Shown piece after piece: positions 7,620 through 16,257 of a stretch of 64,000 nt of DNA. Under the pieces are notes generated by a model. It did no database searches, was not told the origin of the DNA, and was given only the letters and a program-made list of their open reading frames with translations. Source of the stretch: Nostoc sp. FACHB-973 (lineage in GTDB: Bacteria > Cyanobacteriota > Cyanobacteriia > Cyanobacteriales > Nostocaceae). A program made the translations under genes and the position numbers. The stretch spans positions 1-64,000 of the forward strand of contig NZ_JACJSJ010000009.1 of the NCBI RefSeq assembly GCF_014698115.1, in the 5' to 3' direction. Each line of letters opens with the position of its first letter. Positions within the stretch are counted from its first letter, which is position 1.

Positions 7620-9770
7620 TCAAGGAATCAAAAAGTCTATATGATCTCCTGGTTTTGTTCGCAACTCTTCCAAAGAACCTTCAAGCTTTAACTTACCTTG
7701 ATCTAGCAATACAATCCAATCAGCTCGATTAACCACCTTCGGACGGTGAGTAATTAAAATCGTAGTTTTACCCCAACGATGTTTAAATAATTTATCCAAA
7801 ACTTGTGCTTCACTTACCGGATCGAGTCCACCAGTAGATTCATCCAAAATCAAAACTGGCGGATCTGTAACAATTGCCCTTGCTATTGCCAGTCTTTGAC
7901 GTTGCCCACCAGAAATATTTGCACCAAATTCACCTAAAATAGTTTGATATTTGTCAGGCAAATTATTAATAAATTCATCAGCCTCAGCTACTTGACAAGC
8001 TCTGACAATTTGCTCAAAAGTAACCTGGGGTGCGCCTAAGCGAAAGTTTTCCACAATCGAACGACTCCAAAAATGAGGCTCTTGAGGAACAAGAACTACC
8101 TGTTGACGTAGACAATCAAGAGAAAGGTCTTGGATATTATAAAGTCCAATACTAATATTCCCTGATTGCAGTGGATATAACCCAGCAATCAATTTCGCTA
8201 AAGTACTTTTACCACAACCAGATTTGCCGATAATGGCAACAACTTTGCCACCAGGAATTGTTAAAGAAAAGTTATCTATTAAATCAAGCCGACCAGCATA
8301 GTGAAAGTTAATATTGGTACAAACTATATCAGCATCACAGGGAATTTCAGCAAAAGGCTTTATCTCATCGCCCTGATTTTCCGCAGTGGCATCTATAACT
8401 TCGGTGAGCCGTTGTGTGGCTGTTTTTGCCCGCGTAAATTCCTCGACAAAACTAATTAAAGTTGCAATTAACCCCAGGAAATTACCATTCATTGAGTTAA
8501 AAGCAAGCAGTTGACCGATGCTGAGGTTTTCTGCTGGATTAATCACTAAATTACCGCCGAACCAAAGCAAAATTACGCCACCAATACCCGCAACAAAGCC
8601 AGAAAAAGTATTATTGATAATCCCAATTTGAATTGTGCTAAATGTCACGTTTGCCAGACGAGCAAATCGGCTTTGAAATTCGTCCCAAAATTGCGGTCTA
8701 GATGTGGTAGTTTTCAGAGTCAGCGCGCCTTTAAATGTTTCTACTAAAACTCCTTGTGTTTCTGCTTCTTGAACTAAAAGTTCACGAGTTTTTTGGCGCA
8801 AAGTCGGCTGGAAGACTATAGTAGATAAGCTCATCATCACAGCAATGAAGACAGCAACGGCTGTGAGTTTCCAGCTATAGAAAACCATGAAGCTAAAAGA
8901 AATCAGCGCAATAAAAAATTGACTTGGTAGAGTGATAATTAAGTTAGCAACTAGCTGATTAATTTGGTTAATATCTCGCAGACGACTAACAATTTCACCG
9001 CTACGTCTGGCTTCGTAATAAGCAAGGGGTAATCGTAAAATTTGCCGCCCAAATTCCAGAACTAAACCTAATTGCAGACGTTGGGCAAAGTGAGCAATTA
9101 AGTTAGATTGTACAAACGAAAGACTACGAGAAACAACATTCATTACTACCACAGCGATCGCTACAGTAGTTAGTAATTTTGTATCACCTCGCACCAACAC
9201 ATCATCAGTAAGAATTTGTAGCAAAAAAGGAGAAGCTAAAGATAACAAACCCAACGTTAAATTCAAAGGCAAAACTTGAGCTAAAATCCCGCGATAAATC
9301 CAAACACGTTTGAAAAAACGCCAAAAACCGCCGACTTTATCATCCTCTTGGGCAAAAAAGCGTATTGGATCGGGTTCTAATAGAAGTATTAACCAATCTG
9401 TCCAGCCTTCCGCTATCTCTTGCTGAGAAAGATAACGCACACCTACCGCTGGATCTGCAACTAAACATTTTTTACCTTTCTTACCATATAAAACAACCCA
9501 GTGATTCCCTTTCCAATGAATAATTGCTGGTAGCGGTGCTTCATTCATTCGATTCAGAAGTTCCGGCGAAGTTTTCACTGGACGAGCATTAAACCCAAGC
9601 GTTTCTGCTCCACGTTTCAGCCCCAATAAAGTAGTTCCAAATTGTCCAGTACCTACCGCTTCCCTAATACGGCTGAGAGTAAAAGTACGTCCGTAATATT
9701 TAGCAATAGCAGCAAGACAAGCAGCTCCACAATCTTCTTTGCTATGCTGTTTAACAAACTGATATTTCAT
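7620..9770 (-). CDS. C39 peptidase-containing ABC exporter (bacteriocin type)
   Basis: This 716-residue protein combines, in order, a C39 cysteine peptidase (about 1-135), a six-helix ABC membrane domain (about 155-445) and an ATPase domain (about 480-716). Peptidase residues are visible: Cys14 in KEDCGAAC, His90 in GNHWVVLY and Asp106 in ADPAVG. The ATPase has Walker A (GKSGCGKS), the signature ISGGQRQR and Walker B (VLILDEST). Such proteins cleave double-glycine leaders and export the mature peptide. Three GG-leader peptides lie immediately upstream on the same strand (10110-11186), and the HlyD adaptor is downstream. A terminator-like hairpin at 9977-10017 suggests the exporter has its own promoter or receives limited readthrough. 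Confidence 0.95.
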   Translation of the reverse strand: MKYQFVKQHSKEDCGAACLAAIAKYYGRTFTLSRIREAVGTGQFGTTLLGLKRGAETLGFNARPVKTSPELLNRMNEAPLPAIIHWKGNHWVVLYGKKGKKCLVADPAVGVRYLSQQEIAEGWTDWLILLLEPDPIRFFAQEDDKVGGFWRFFKRVWIYRGILAQVLPLNLTLGLLSLASPFLLQILTDDVLVRGDTKLLTTVAIAVVVMNVVSRSLSFVQSNLIAHFAQRLQLGLVLEFGRQILRLPLAYYEARRSGEIVSRLRDINQINQLVANLIITLPSQFFIALISFSFMVFYSWKLTAVAVFIAVMMSLSTIVFQPTLRQKTRELLVQEAETQGVLVETFKGALTLKTTTSRPQFWDEFQSRFARLANVTFSTIQIGIINNTFSGFVAGIGGVILLWFGGNLVINPAENLSIGQLLAFNSMNGNFLGLIATLISFVEEFTRAKTATQRLTEVIDATAENQGDEIKPFAEIPCDADIVCTNINFHYAGRLDLIDNFSLTIPGGKVVAIIGKSGCGKSTLAKLIAGLYPLQSGNISIGLYNIQDLSLDCLRQQVVLVPQEPHFWSRSIVENFRLGAPQVTFEQIVRACQVAEADEFINNLPDKYQTILGEFGANISGGQRQRLAIARAIVTDPPVLILDESTGGLDPVSEAQVLDKLFKHRWGKTTILITHRPKVVNRADWIVLLDQGKLKLEGSLEELRTKPGDHIDFLIP

Positions 9771-10109
9771 AAGTAAATTACTCTACATAATGACAATTAT
9801 TGCCGCACCGCAAAAAGGAGATTACATCTTACAAAATTTCAAAAATCAAAAATTAAATAATTTTGCAACTTTGAATTGAAGCAAAGCGGTACTAAACTAT
9901 GAAATTTTGTCAGCCTGTTGTTATGTTTTTGGAATTACTAAAACTTACTTATGACTTCGGAATTCAGAATATACTGAACAAAAGATGACCCATATAATCG
10001 TATTATTATGGATCATCTGTGGAAATTTTTGGCTCAATTTATGTTCAAGTGTGCCGATAAAGTTATGTCGTAGATGCTGAGATTTTAACCAACACCTCCA
10101 GAGATTTTT
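9771..10109. other. Spacer between precursor peptides and exporter
   Basis: No gene is seen. It contains the terminator at 9977-10017 and, nearer 9770, the presumed exporter promoter and leader. No further recognisable element was found. Confidence 0.5.
9977..10017 (-). terminator. Rho-independent terminator after precursor genes
   Basis: On the minus strand a 15-bp stem with one bulged A and a 3-base loop (ACG) spans 10017 to 9984 and is followed by TTTTGTT. It lies 93 bases after the stop of the last precursor gene, so it should limit readthrough into the exporter and make precursor mRNA more abundant than exporter mRNA. Confidence 0.7.
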
Positions 10110-10355
10110 TTATTGATATTTTAAAGCATCAAAAATGTGATTTGCATCTAAAGCTAAAAAAGCTAACCCAGCAGTCTTAATATTTGTAGAACTACCATGA
10201 GAACTCGCAGTGCTACCATTTGGGCCAGAATAACTACTACCGCTGAGAATATTTTCGCTGGCTTGGTAAAAAGTGGCATTTATTGCAAAATCAGTACCAC
10301 CAGCTACAACCTCTAATTTATCATCAGATAAATCTGTAAACAATTCACCAGACAT
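10110..10355 (-). CDS. Double-glycine leader bacteriocin-like precursor A
   Basis: This 81-residue precursor has a leader ending LSDDKLEVVAGG (residues 9-20), the classic double-glycine signal cut by C39 exporters, and a 61-residue core starting TDFAINATFY. The core is rich in Ser, Gly, Ala and Asn, lacks cysteine and ends in a hydrophobic tail. It fits the cyanobacterial family NCBI calls CTB bacteriocins; I name it from memory of the pattern. It is the most divergent of three tandem copies. A conserved GAGG Shine-Dalgarno within ATTACGAGGTTT precedes the start in all three. The C39 exporter is downstream. Its activity (antimicrobial or signalling) is unknown. Confidence 0.85.
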   Translation of the reverse strand: MSGELFTDLSDDKLEVVAGGTDFAINATFYQASENILSGSSYSGPNGSTASSHGSSTNIKTAGLAFLALDANHIFDALKYQ

Positions 10356-10402
10356 AGCTGCAAACCTCGTAATTTTAATTCGATGAAATTTTAGGATTAG
10401 TT

Positions 10403-10500
10403 ACGTGAGTTCGCGATGGAGAAGTGGAAATCTGATTTTTTAGAATTAAAGATAAAATCTCTAATTTGTTTTCATCAAATTATTTTCATCGAACTCACGT
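10403..10500. repeat. Inter-precursor hairpin element, copy 1
   Basis: Arms ACGTGAGTTCG (10403-10413, continuing CGATG) and CATCGAACTCACGT (ending 10500) are complementary over 14 bp with one bulge. They enclose about 70 bases that include an imperfect AGATAAAATCT palindrome. A second copy lies at 10819-10915. Each sits between two precursor genes and could be a processing, termination or regulatory structure. Confidence 0.7.
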
Positions 10501-10531
10501 ATGAATTCATTGCTTTTTTTAGTTGCTTAAC

Positions 10532-10771
10532 CTACAATGCAACCTCAGGAATGTCACTAGCTCCCAAGGCTAAGAAAGCTAGTCCAGCAGTTGCAATCTG
10601 TGTAGAACTACCGTTAGAGCTAGCAGCGCTACCATGAGGATCAGAACTGCTTTCACCATTGAGAACATTTTTGTGTGCTGTGTAAAAAGTTGCATCTATT
10701 TGAAAATCAACACCACCAGCTACAACTTCTAGTTGCTCGTTCGATAATTCTGTAAACAATACGTGAGACAT
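10532..10771 (-). CDS. Double-glycine leader bacteriocin-like precursor B
   Basis: This 79-residue precursor's leader (residues 1-20, ending LSNEQLEVVAGG) is identical to that of precursor C. The 59-residue core starts VDFQIDATFY, has a Ser/Gly/Asn-rich middle and ends in an AGLAFLALGASDI-like hydrophobic tail. It has no cysteine, so thioether or disulfide crosslinks are excluded. No maturation enzyme is encoded nearby, so export and cleavage by the C39 transporter may be the only processing. The gene and its flanks repeat with a period of 415 bp relative to precursor C, showing tandem duplication. A GAGG ribosome binding site lies about nine bases before the ATG. Confidence 0.85.
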   Translation of the reverse strand: MSHVLFTELSNEQLEVVAGGVDFQIDATFYTAHKNVLNGESSSDPHGSAASSNGSSTQIATAGLAFLALGASDIPEVAL

Positions 10772-10818
10772 AGTTAAAAACCTCGTAATTTTGATTTGAA
10801 AAATTTGAACTATGAGTA

Positions 10819-10915
10819 ACGTGAGTTCGTGATTGAAAAGTATAAATTTGATTTTTTAGTATTAGAGATTTTATCTCTAACTTGTTTTCATCAAACTATT
10901 TCATCGAACTCACGT
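10819..10915. repeat. Inter-precursor hairpin element, copy 2
   Basis: It has the same arms as the 10403 copy (ACGTGAGTTCG... and ...CGAACTCACGT), with a central AGAGATTTTATCTCT near-palindrome. It lies between precursors C and B. Compensatory-looking differences from copy 1 in the centre (AAAATC against ATTTTA) suggest that structure is kept. Confidence 0.7.
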
Positions 10916-10946
10916 ATGAATTCATTGCCTTTTTTAGCTGCTTAAC

Positions 10947-11186
10947 CTAAAATTCAACCTTAGGAATGTCACTAGCTCCCAAGGCTAAGAAAGCTATTCC
11001 AGCAGTTTCAATCTGTGTAGAACTACCGTTGGAGCTAGCAGCGCTACCACTGGGATCAGAACTGCTTTCGCCATTGAGAACGTTTTCTTTTGCTGCGAAA
11101 AAAGTTGCATCTAGTTGGAAATCAACACCACCAGCTACAACTTCTAGTTGTTCGTTGGATAATTCTGTAAACAATACGTGAGACAT
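10947..11186 (-). CDS. Double-glycine leader bacteriocin-like precursor C
   Basis: This is the first gene of the precursor array in the direction of transcription. The 79-residue product has the same 20-residue GG leader as precursor B and a 59-residue cysteine-free core (VDFQLDATFF..., tail AGIAFLALGASDI). Core differences from B are concentrated at a few positions (Q/T, K/H, I/L), while the leader is invariant, as expected when the exporter constrains the leader. The promoter should lie in the 655-bp region upstream (11187-11841). A GAGG ribosome binding site precedes the ATG. Confidence 0.85.
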   Translation of the reverse strand: MSHVLFTELSNEQLEVVAGGVDFQLDATFFAAKENVLNGESSSDPSGSAASSNGSSTQIETAGIAFLALGASDIPKVEF

Positions 11187-11841
11187 AGTTAGAAACCTCG
11201 TAATTTTGATTTGATGAGATTTGAGTTAGCTATTAGTTGATTGCCTTGTGATTGGCTGCTCAACTCACCGCTTGTTTCATACGATATAGGTCAGTAACTA
11301 TGTGAGTCATTTGCATTTTCTGCACAGTTAATTACCATGTTCAGAAAAACTTGTTGCACGATTAAGCTAGTAGTCTGTCTGAAAAATACGCCTATATAAA
11401 AGTTTTATTTTTATACTCTGCCTTGAGGATGATTATTCACAAAAGGCGTTAGGGCAGCACAGCTATACACCCCTAACACCTCTTGGCTCTTTATTCTTGC
11501 TCATGATTCGTTTAATGTTAAAGTCTCTTGGTAACCAAAATCACTTCGCCAAATCAAAAATCCTCTTACCAATGTTGCGATTTTAGTTACAATACTCAAT
11601 GAAATTAGGTTAGCGATCGCTTTATATCATCTTTCCCTAATCACCGTTCAAAAAATTCTTTGCGTCCCGCCGTCAGTTGCAATGATACAGCGTATTTCAG
11701 GTAAAGGAAGTACACGGGTAGGGGCACAACATGTTCCCTACAATTATCTGTACCTCACGCCTGTTGCAATTCGCTGTCAGTCTTCAACTGCACATGATAC
11801 GACGTGTGCCAATATCATTTGAGTTGTTAATTCCTGTAGTT
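11187..11841. other. Divergent intergenic region
   Basis: This region lies between the precursor array (minus) and the YihY gene (plus) and must hold both promoters. No gene, terminator or clear repeat was recognised beyond a HIP1 site near 11613. An upstream extension of the YihY frame (from 11731) crosses part of it but is not convincingly coding. Confidence 0.5.
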
Positions 11842-12741
11842 ATGTTCAAGCCTCGTTTTGTCCGGTTCTTTCGTCACCTCAATTGGCGCACGCTGAAAAA
11901 AACTTTCACCAGGACAATTGAAAGACGACTTTTGGGACTAGCCTCGGAAATTGCTTTCAATGCCATGTTATCGTTGTTTCCAGCGATTTTGGCTTTGGTT
12001 ACAGCCATTGGCTTATTGGCAGAATCTTTACAAAACACTTTTAAAGAACTGGCAGTGCAACTGAGTCAAGTTTTACCCGAACAAGCTTTGGTTCTGATTC
12101 GTGATTTTGCCACTAAAGAAATTACTAATTCCAAAAACACTGGTTTATTTTCTCTGAGCTTTGTATTAGCAATTTGGACTGCTTCTGGCGCGGTGAGTAC
12201 TGCAATGACAGCCCTCGACCAAATCCATCAAATTCCTCCAGAAAAAATGCGCCCTTTTTGGAAAGCCAAGCTTGTTTCTCTGGGATTAACAATCGGTACT
12301 ATGTTGCTTTTGGTGTTGGCTTCTTTTTTAGTGTTTACCAGCGATTGGCTGTTGGGAATGGTAGCACGTGGAAATCCTTCTTTAATCTTCTTGTTCGATA
12401 TTTGGCAGCTCTTACGCTGGCCTTTAGCTTTAGGTATTGTTGCTTTTGCTTTTGGCTTTCTCTATCGCTACGGCCCGAGTGTCTGGAACTCAGGCACACC
12501 AATGATGCCTGGAGCAATTTTAGCAGCTGTTTTTTGGGCTATGTTATCTGCCCTATTTCGGCTTTATGTAGCGAACTTTGGGAATTATAATAAAGTATAT
12601 GGTGCTGTTGGAGCTGTGATAGTTTTAATGCTCTGGCTATCAATGAGCGCTGCTGTTTTGTTAATCGGCGACCAGTTGAACGTGATTGTCGGCGAAAATA
12701 TGCGCCCAAAACCACAGTCGCAATCTGCCGAAAAATATTAA
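11842..12741 (+). CDS. YihY/BrkB family inner-membrane protein
   Basis: This is a YihY/virulence factor BrkB family protein with six predicted membrane helices. The first starts near residue 45 (IAFNAMLSLFPAILALV) and the last is VIVLMLWLSMSAAVLLIG. Family-typical residues are present, including the N-terminal ...ASEIAFNAMLSLFP motif and the final GDQLN. The family was once called ribonuclease BN by error; the true function is unknown. The frame is open from 11731, but I chose the ATG at 11842, which gives 299 residues, the usual length. The ribosome binding site is weak, so the start is uncertain. It is followed after 96 bp by the DUF4112 gene. Confidence 0.88.
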   Translation: MFKPRFVRFFRHLNWRTLKKTFTRTIERRLLGLASEIAFNAMLSLFPAILALVTAIGLLAESLQNTFKELAVQLSQVLPEQALVLIRDFATKEITNSKNTGLFSLSFVLAIWTASGAVSTAMTALDQIHQIPPEKMRPFWKAKLVSLGLTIGTMLLLVLASFLVFTSDWLLGMVARGNPSLIFLFDIWQLLRWPLALGIVAFAFGFLYRYGPSVWNSGTPMMPGAILAAVFWAMLSALFRLYVANFGNYNKVYGAVGAVIVLMLWLSMSAAVLLIGDQLNVIVGENMRPKPQSQSAEKY

Positions 12742-12837
12742 AAAATATTAATTAGTAAATCTTGGAAGAAACTTTTGCAAAAGCTCAATAGAAGAGTAAA
12801 ATGTCTAACGATTCAATACAAATAAGCGATCGCTTTC

Positions 12838-13344
12838 ATGCCTGATTCTTCTTTTCGCTCTTCGATGATTGAACCTGATTCCAAAGCACCTACCTTAAAG
12901 CGCCTCCGCCAAATCAGTCGGCTGCTGGATAATGCTATCACTATTCCCGGAACCAAAGTTGGTATTGGTATAGATCCAATTTTAGGATTACTACCTATTG
13001 GTGGCGATTTTTTGGGAATCATGTTTTCTTGCTACATCATTTTAGAAGCAGCACGTCTGGGTGTATCTAGAGCCTCCTTAGGCAGAATGGTTGTGAATGT
13101 AATTATTGATGGCTTAGTAGGCGCTATCCCAATTTTGGGAGACTTTTTTGATATTGCCTGGACAGCTAACAATTATAATCTCAAGCTATTGGAAGAACAC
13201 TTAAAGTTTCCCAGCCAGCAAAAGAGTGCAGATAAGTGGTTTATCATGGCTCTTTTGGTTGGATTGTTGCTCGTCTCCATTGTCTTAGTAGCATTACCCG
13301 TGATCCTAATTAGAATATTGTGGAATGCCTTAACTGGCACTTAA
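12838..13344 (+). CDS. DUF4112 domain membrane protein
   Basis: This 168-residue protein has the DUF4112 hallmark: LRQISRLLDNAITIPGTK, then GIDPILGLLPIGGDF and, later, AIPILGDFFDIAWTANN. The two GLLPxxGD/xIPxLGDxxD blocks are separated by a membrane segment, and a strongly hydrophobic C-terminal helix follows (about 138-162). Function is unknown. An alternative ATG lies at 12865. It follows YihY on the same strand, a plausible two-gene membrane operon. Confidence 0.85.
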   Translation: MPDSSFRSSMIEPDSKAPTLKRLRQISRLLDNAITIPGTKVGIGIDPILGLLPIGGDFLGIMFSCYIILEAARLGVSRASLGRMVVNVIIDGLVGAIPILGDFFDIAWTANNYNLKLLEEHLKFPSQQKSADKWFIMALLVGLLLVSIVLVALPVILIRILWNALTGT

Positions 13345-13449
13345 ATTATCATAATTCAGAATTCAGAAGTCAGAATTAAGAAGACTTTAAGACCCAAGCT
13401 TAATAATTGGAATAATATTCAAAAGCTATAGTATCCTTGATTTTACATT

Positions 13450-13548
13450 CATTCTGAATTCTGAACGGCAGTTGCTTGATGCCGGCGGCAGTTCCTCTTT
13501 GGGGAAACCACCAAGACCGGACTGCCTGCTCCTGAATTCTGAATTCTC
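13450..13548. repeat. Heptamer-flanked hairpin repeat
   Basis: GGCAGT (13467-13472) and ACTGCC (13521-13526) form the arms of an interrupted palindrome rich in GCCGG and CCAAGACCGG. It is flanked on both sides by TTCTGAA heptamers. It lies between DUF4112 and the hydrolase gene. Confidence 0.65.
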
Positions 13549-13562
13549 ACCTAAAATTATTG

Positions 13563-14528
13563 ATGAATATAGGAATGAAAGATTGGTGGCAAGCCACTTT
13601 TCCTAAAGGGCGGCAAAATTTGGTTATTACTGATGCTCATGGCTATCCTGTACAAATTGCTTATGGCGAAAAAGGTAGAGGTAAACCGCTAATTCTCCTA
13701 CATGGTATGGGCAGTTGGAGCTACAATTGGCGCCACATGATAGCACCATTATCTAAACATTTTCGGGTAATTTGTTTTGATGCCAAAGGCTTTGGTTTTT
13801 CTGAAAAACCATTGTCTAGAAGAGAACACAAGGGTCATCAAGTTATTGAGTTTCAAAGAATTATTCAGGCATTGTGTGATGAACCAGCAGTCATTGTAGC
13901 TGAATCCCTGGGAGGATTAGTTGCCCTAGCCCTTGCTGAAGAATATCCCGAATTAATCGGGCGCTTGGTAGTAGTAAACGTACCTATCTTTACTGAACAT
14001 TTACCCCATTGGTCTATGTGGTTACTTGCCCAAACACCTCTAGAAATAATGCAAACAATAGACTCTTTGCGTTTAGTAAATCTGTTTGCACCCTTATTTA
14101 GAGAAATAATGGCAACAGAAAGACGTGCGGTACTATTCGATCCTTCAATTCTCACACAGGAAGATATCTATTGGATAACTTACCCTTTTCTTGAATTACC
14201 TGGTACGATCGCCAAAGTTGCCGAAGAATTACAAATAGCAGCCCGGGAAATAGAGAATTGGCAAGCAAATAAGCCAAATATGCTCACTAAAATTCAAAAT
14301 AAATTGAATAAAATTCAGTGTCCTACACTAGTTTTGTGGGGTGAGCAAGATAGTTGGTTTCCTGCTAGTCATGGTGAAAAATTACATCAGCATATCCCCA
14401 ATTCCAAATTTCAAATTTTGTCTAACTGCTGTCACGATGCTTCAACTGGTGCTTCTGAGGTACTAAATACAGCAATTCTAGAGTTTTTGCAAGACACTGG
14501 CTTTTATAGCAATCGCCAAGGCAGTTAA
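13563..14528 (+). CDS. Alpha/beta hydrolase
   Basis: This is a 321-residue alpha/beta-hydrolase-fold enzyme. It shows the oxyanion-loop motif LLHGMGS, the nucleophile elbow AESLGG (Ser115), an acid in WGEQDSWF (Asp263) and His291 in CCHDAS. The lid region (about 140-235) resembles haloalkane dehalogenase, epoxide hydrolase or chlorophyllase-like plant and cyanobacterial hydrolases, but the substrate cannot be told. A TTG at 13560 could extend the product by one residue; I use the ATG at 13563. No partner gene is evident; repeats lie upstream and a 160-bp spacer downstream. Confidence 0.85.
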   Translation: MNIGMKDWWQATFPKGRQNLVITDAHGYPVQIAYGEKGRGKPLILLHGMGSWSYNWRHMIAPLSKHFRVICFDAKGFGFSEKPLSRREHKGHQVIEFQRIIQALCDEPAVIVAESLGGLVALALAEEYPELIGRLVVVNVPIFTEHLPHWSMWLLAQTPLEIMQTIDSLRLVNLFAPLFREIMATERRAVLFDPSILTQEDIYWITYPFLELPGTIAKVAEELQIAAREIENWQANKPNMLTKIQNKLNKIQCPTLVLWGEQDSWFPASHGEKLHQHIPNSKFQILSNCCHDASTGASEVLNTAILEFLQDTGFYSNRQGS

Positions 14529-14690
14529 GACACAACATATAAGATATGAGTGGGGGAGTTATTCCTTTGCTCAATATTCTGGTTGCAGTCAAAGGGCGTT
14601 GGGTTCGTGGGCAGTGATTTTGGTTTTTATTTGTTATCGGGGCTTGTTGTAAACTTGTTGTAATTTTCAAAGCCTGTGAGGTGTAAAACC

Positions 14691-16043
14691 ATGACTCATG
14701 CTTGCTGCGGCCCTGGCTACGCTTCTCCAGAAGCAGCCATCAAAGCCCAAAGAGAAAAGGTGCTTTACGCGATCGCCCTTTATACTGGCACTGGTATCGA
14801 AGAACCAGATTATCTTGCTACTGTGGACGTTGATCCCAATTCCCCCACCTATTCCCAAGTGATTCATCGTCTATCTATGCCTTATATTGGCGATGAATTA
14901 CATCACTTTGGCTGGAATGCTTGTAGTTCTTGTCACGGCGACGCTAGCAAATTACGTAGATTTACGGTAATACCTGGGCAACGTTCTAGCCGTATCTATA
15001 TTGTTGATACCGCAGATAGCAAGGCGCCAAAACTGCACAAGGTCATTGAACCACAAGAAATTCAAGAAAAAACTAATTTAACTGCCCCGCACACAGTACA
15101 CTGCCTAGCAGATGGTCATGTGATGATTTCCATGCTCGGCGACAGTGAGGGAAATGGCCCTGGTGGCTTTTTGTTACTGGATGAAAATTTTGATATTGCT
15201 GGACGTTGGGAACGCCAAGCCGATGGGATGCGGTTTAACTATGACTTTTGGTATCAACCTCGTCATAACGTCATGGTGAGTAGTGAGTGGGGCGCACCCA
15301 AAACCTATTATCCTGGTTTTGACCTCAACGATGTAGCAGCTGATAACTATGGTCATCATATACATTTCTGGGATTGGTCAACACGGGAAATTATCCAAAG
15401 TTTTGACTTAGGACAAGAAGGATTAATTCCCTTAGAACTGCGCTTTCACCATAACCCCGACAGCACTCATGGGTTTGTCGCCGCAGCACTCAGTAGTAAT
15501 GTTTGGCATTGGCACAAACCTAATGGTCATTGGGAAATAGAGAAAGTAATTGATATACCTTCACAAGAAGTGGAAGGCTGGCCGATACCAGTGCCATCGT
15601 TGATTACTGATATCTTGATTTCAATGTGCGATCGCTATATTTACTTTTCCAATTGGCTGCATGGAGATATCCGCCAATATGATATCAGTGACCCAGCCCA
15701 TCCTCAACTTACTGGTCAAGTTTGGTGCGGTGGTTTGTTAGGTAATGGTGGTGAAGTTCAAGGTCATAAATTAGCTGGCGGCCCGCAAATGCTACAGCTG
15801 AGTCTGGATGGTAAACGGCTTTATGTGACGAATTCCCTATTTAGCACTTGGGACAATCAGTTTTATCCTGATTTATCTAAAACCGGCTCATATTTATTAC
15901 AGATTGACTGCGACACTGAAAATGGCGGACTAAAAATCAACGAAGACTTCTACGTTGACTTTGGCCAAGAACCAGCAGGCCCCTCTCGCGCTCACGAGAT
16001 GCGCTATCCTGGCGGTGATTGCACTTCAGATATTTGGATCTAA
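14691..16043 (+). CDS. Selenium-binding protein 56 family (methanethiol oxidase-like)
   Basis: This 450-residue protein of the SBP56/SELENBP1 family matches along its full length: N-terminal [23 protein letters not shown], the motif [11 protein letters not shown] with Cys78 and Cys81, [21 protein letters not shown] and the C-terminal [15 protein letters not shown]. Bacterial and human members oxidise methanethiol to formaldehyde, hydrogen sulfide and hydrogen peroxide in a copper-dependent way. That function is plausible here and would fit the organosulfur genes 9 kb away, but it is inference. A GTG in frame at 14676 is possible; the ATG at 14691 has GTGAGG upstream and matches the family start. 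Confidence 0.93.
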   Translation: MTHACCGPGYASPEAAIKAQREKVLYAIALYTGTGIEEPDYLATVDVDPNSPTYSQVIHRLSMPYIGDELHHFGWNACSSCHGDASKLRRFTVIPGQRSSRIYIVDTADSKAPKLHKVIEPQEIQEKTNLTAPHTVHCLADGHVMISMLGDSEGNGPGGFLLLDENFDIAGRWERQADGMRFNYDFWYQPRHNVMVSSEWGAPKTYYPGFDLNDVAADNYGHHIHFWDWSTREIIQSFDLGQEGLIPLELRFHHNPDSTHGFVAAALSSNVWHWHKPNGHWEIEKVIDIPSQEVEGWPIPVPSLITDILISMCDRYIYFSNWLHGDIRQYDISDPAHPQLTGQVWCGGLLGNGGEVQGHKLAGGPQMLQLSLDGKRLYVTNSLFSTWDNQFYPDLSKTGSYLLQIDCDTENGGLKINEDFYVDFGQEPAGPSRAHEMRYPGGDCTSDIWI

Positions 16044-16078
16044 TCTCATTTCACGAAATACCTGATACAGATAGATAT

Positions 16079-16106
16079 GTAGGGGCGTACAGCTGTACGC
16101 CCCTAC
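16079..16106. repeat. GTAGGGGC...GCCCCTAC palindrome
   Basis: This is a perfect palindrome centred on TACAGCTGTA with GTAGGGGC and GCCCCTAC arms. The same family occurs at 24479-24506, 31169-31189, 34800-34828, about 35010-35036 and 54851-54878. Here it lies between convergent genes and may serve as a bidirectional terminator. Confidence 0.85.
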
Positions 16107-16257
16107 AGTCGATTCGTGTGTTGCGAAGATTTTTGGAAATGGACGACCGAGGGACACGGGGACACGGGGAGTTTTGAATAGTAAGTGATTATCCCAACTT
16201 GACATCACAAGGAGTCATGAAAATTTCTTTTCCCCACTCCCCAATCCAGCGATTTGC

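Noticed and set aside
10110..11186. Lanthipeptide or other cysteine-crosslinked RiPP precursors
   Set aside because: All three cores lack cysteine, and no LanM, radical-SAM or similar maturation gene is nearby.
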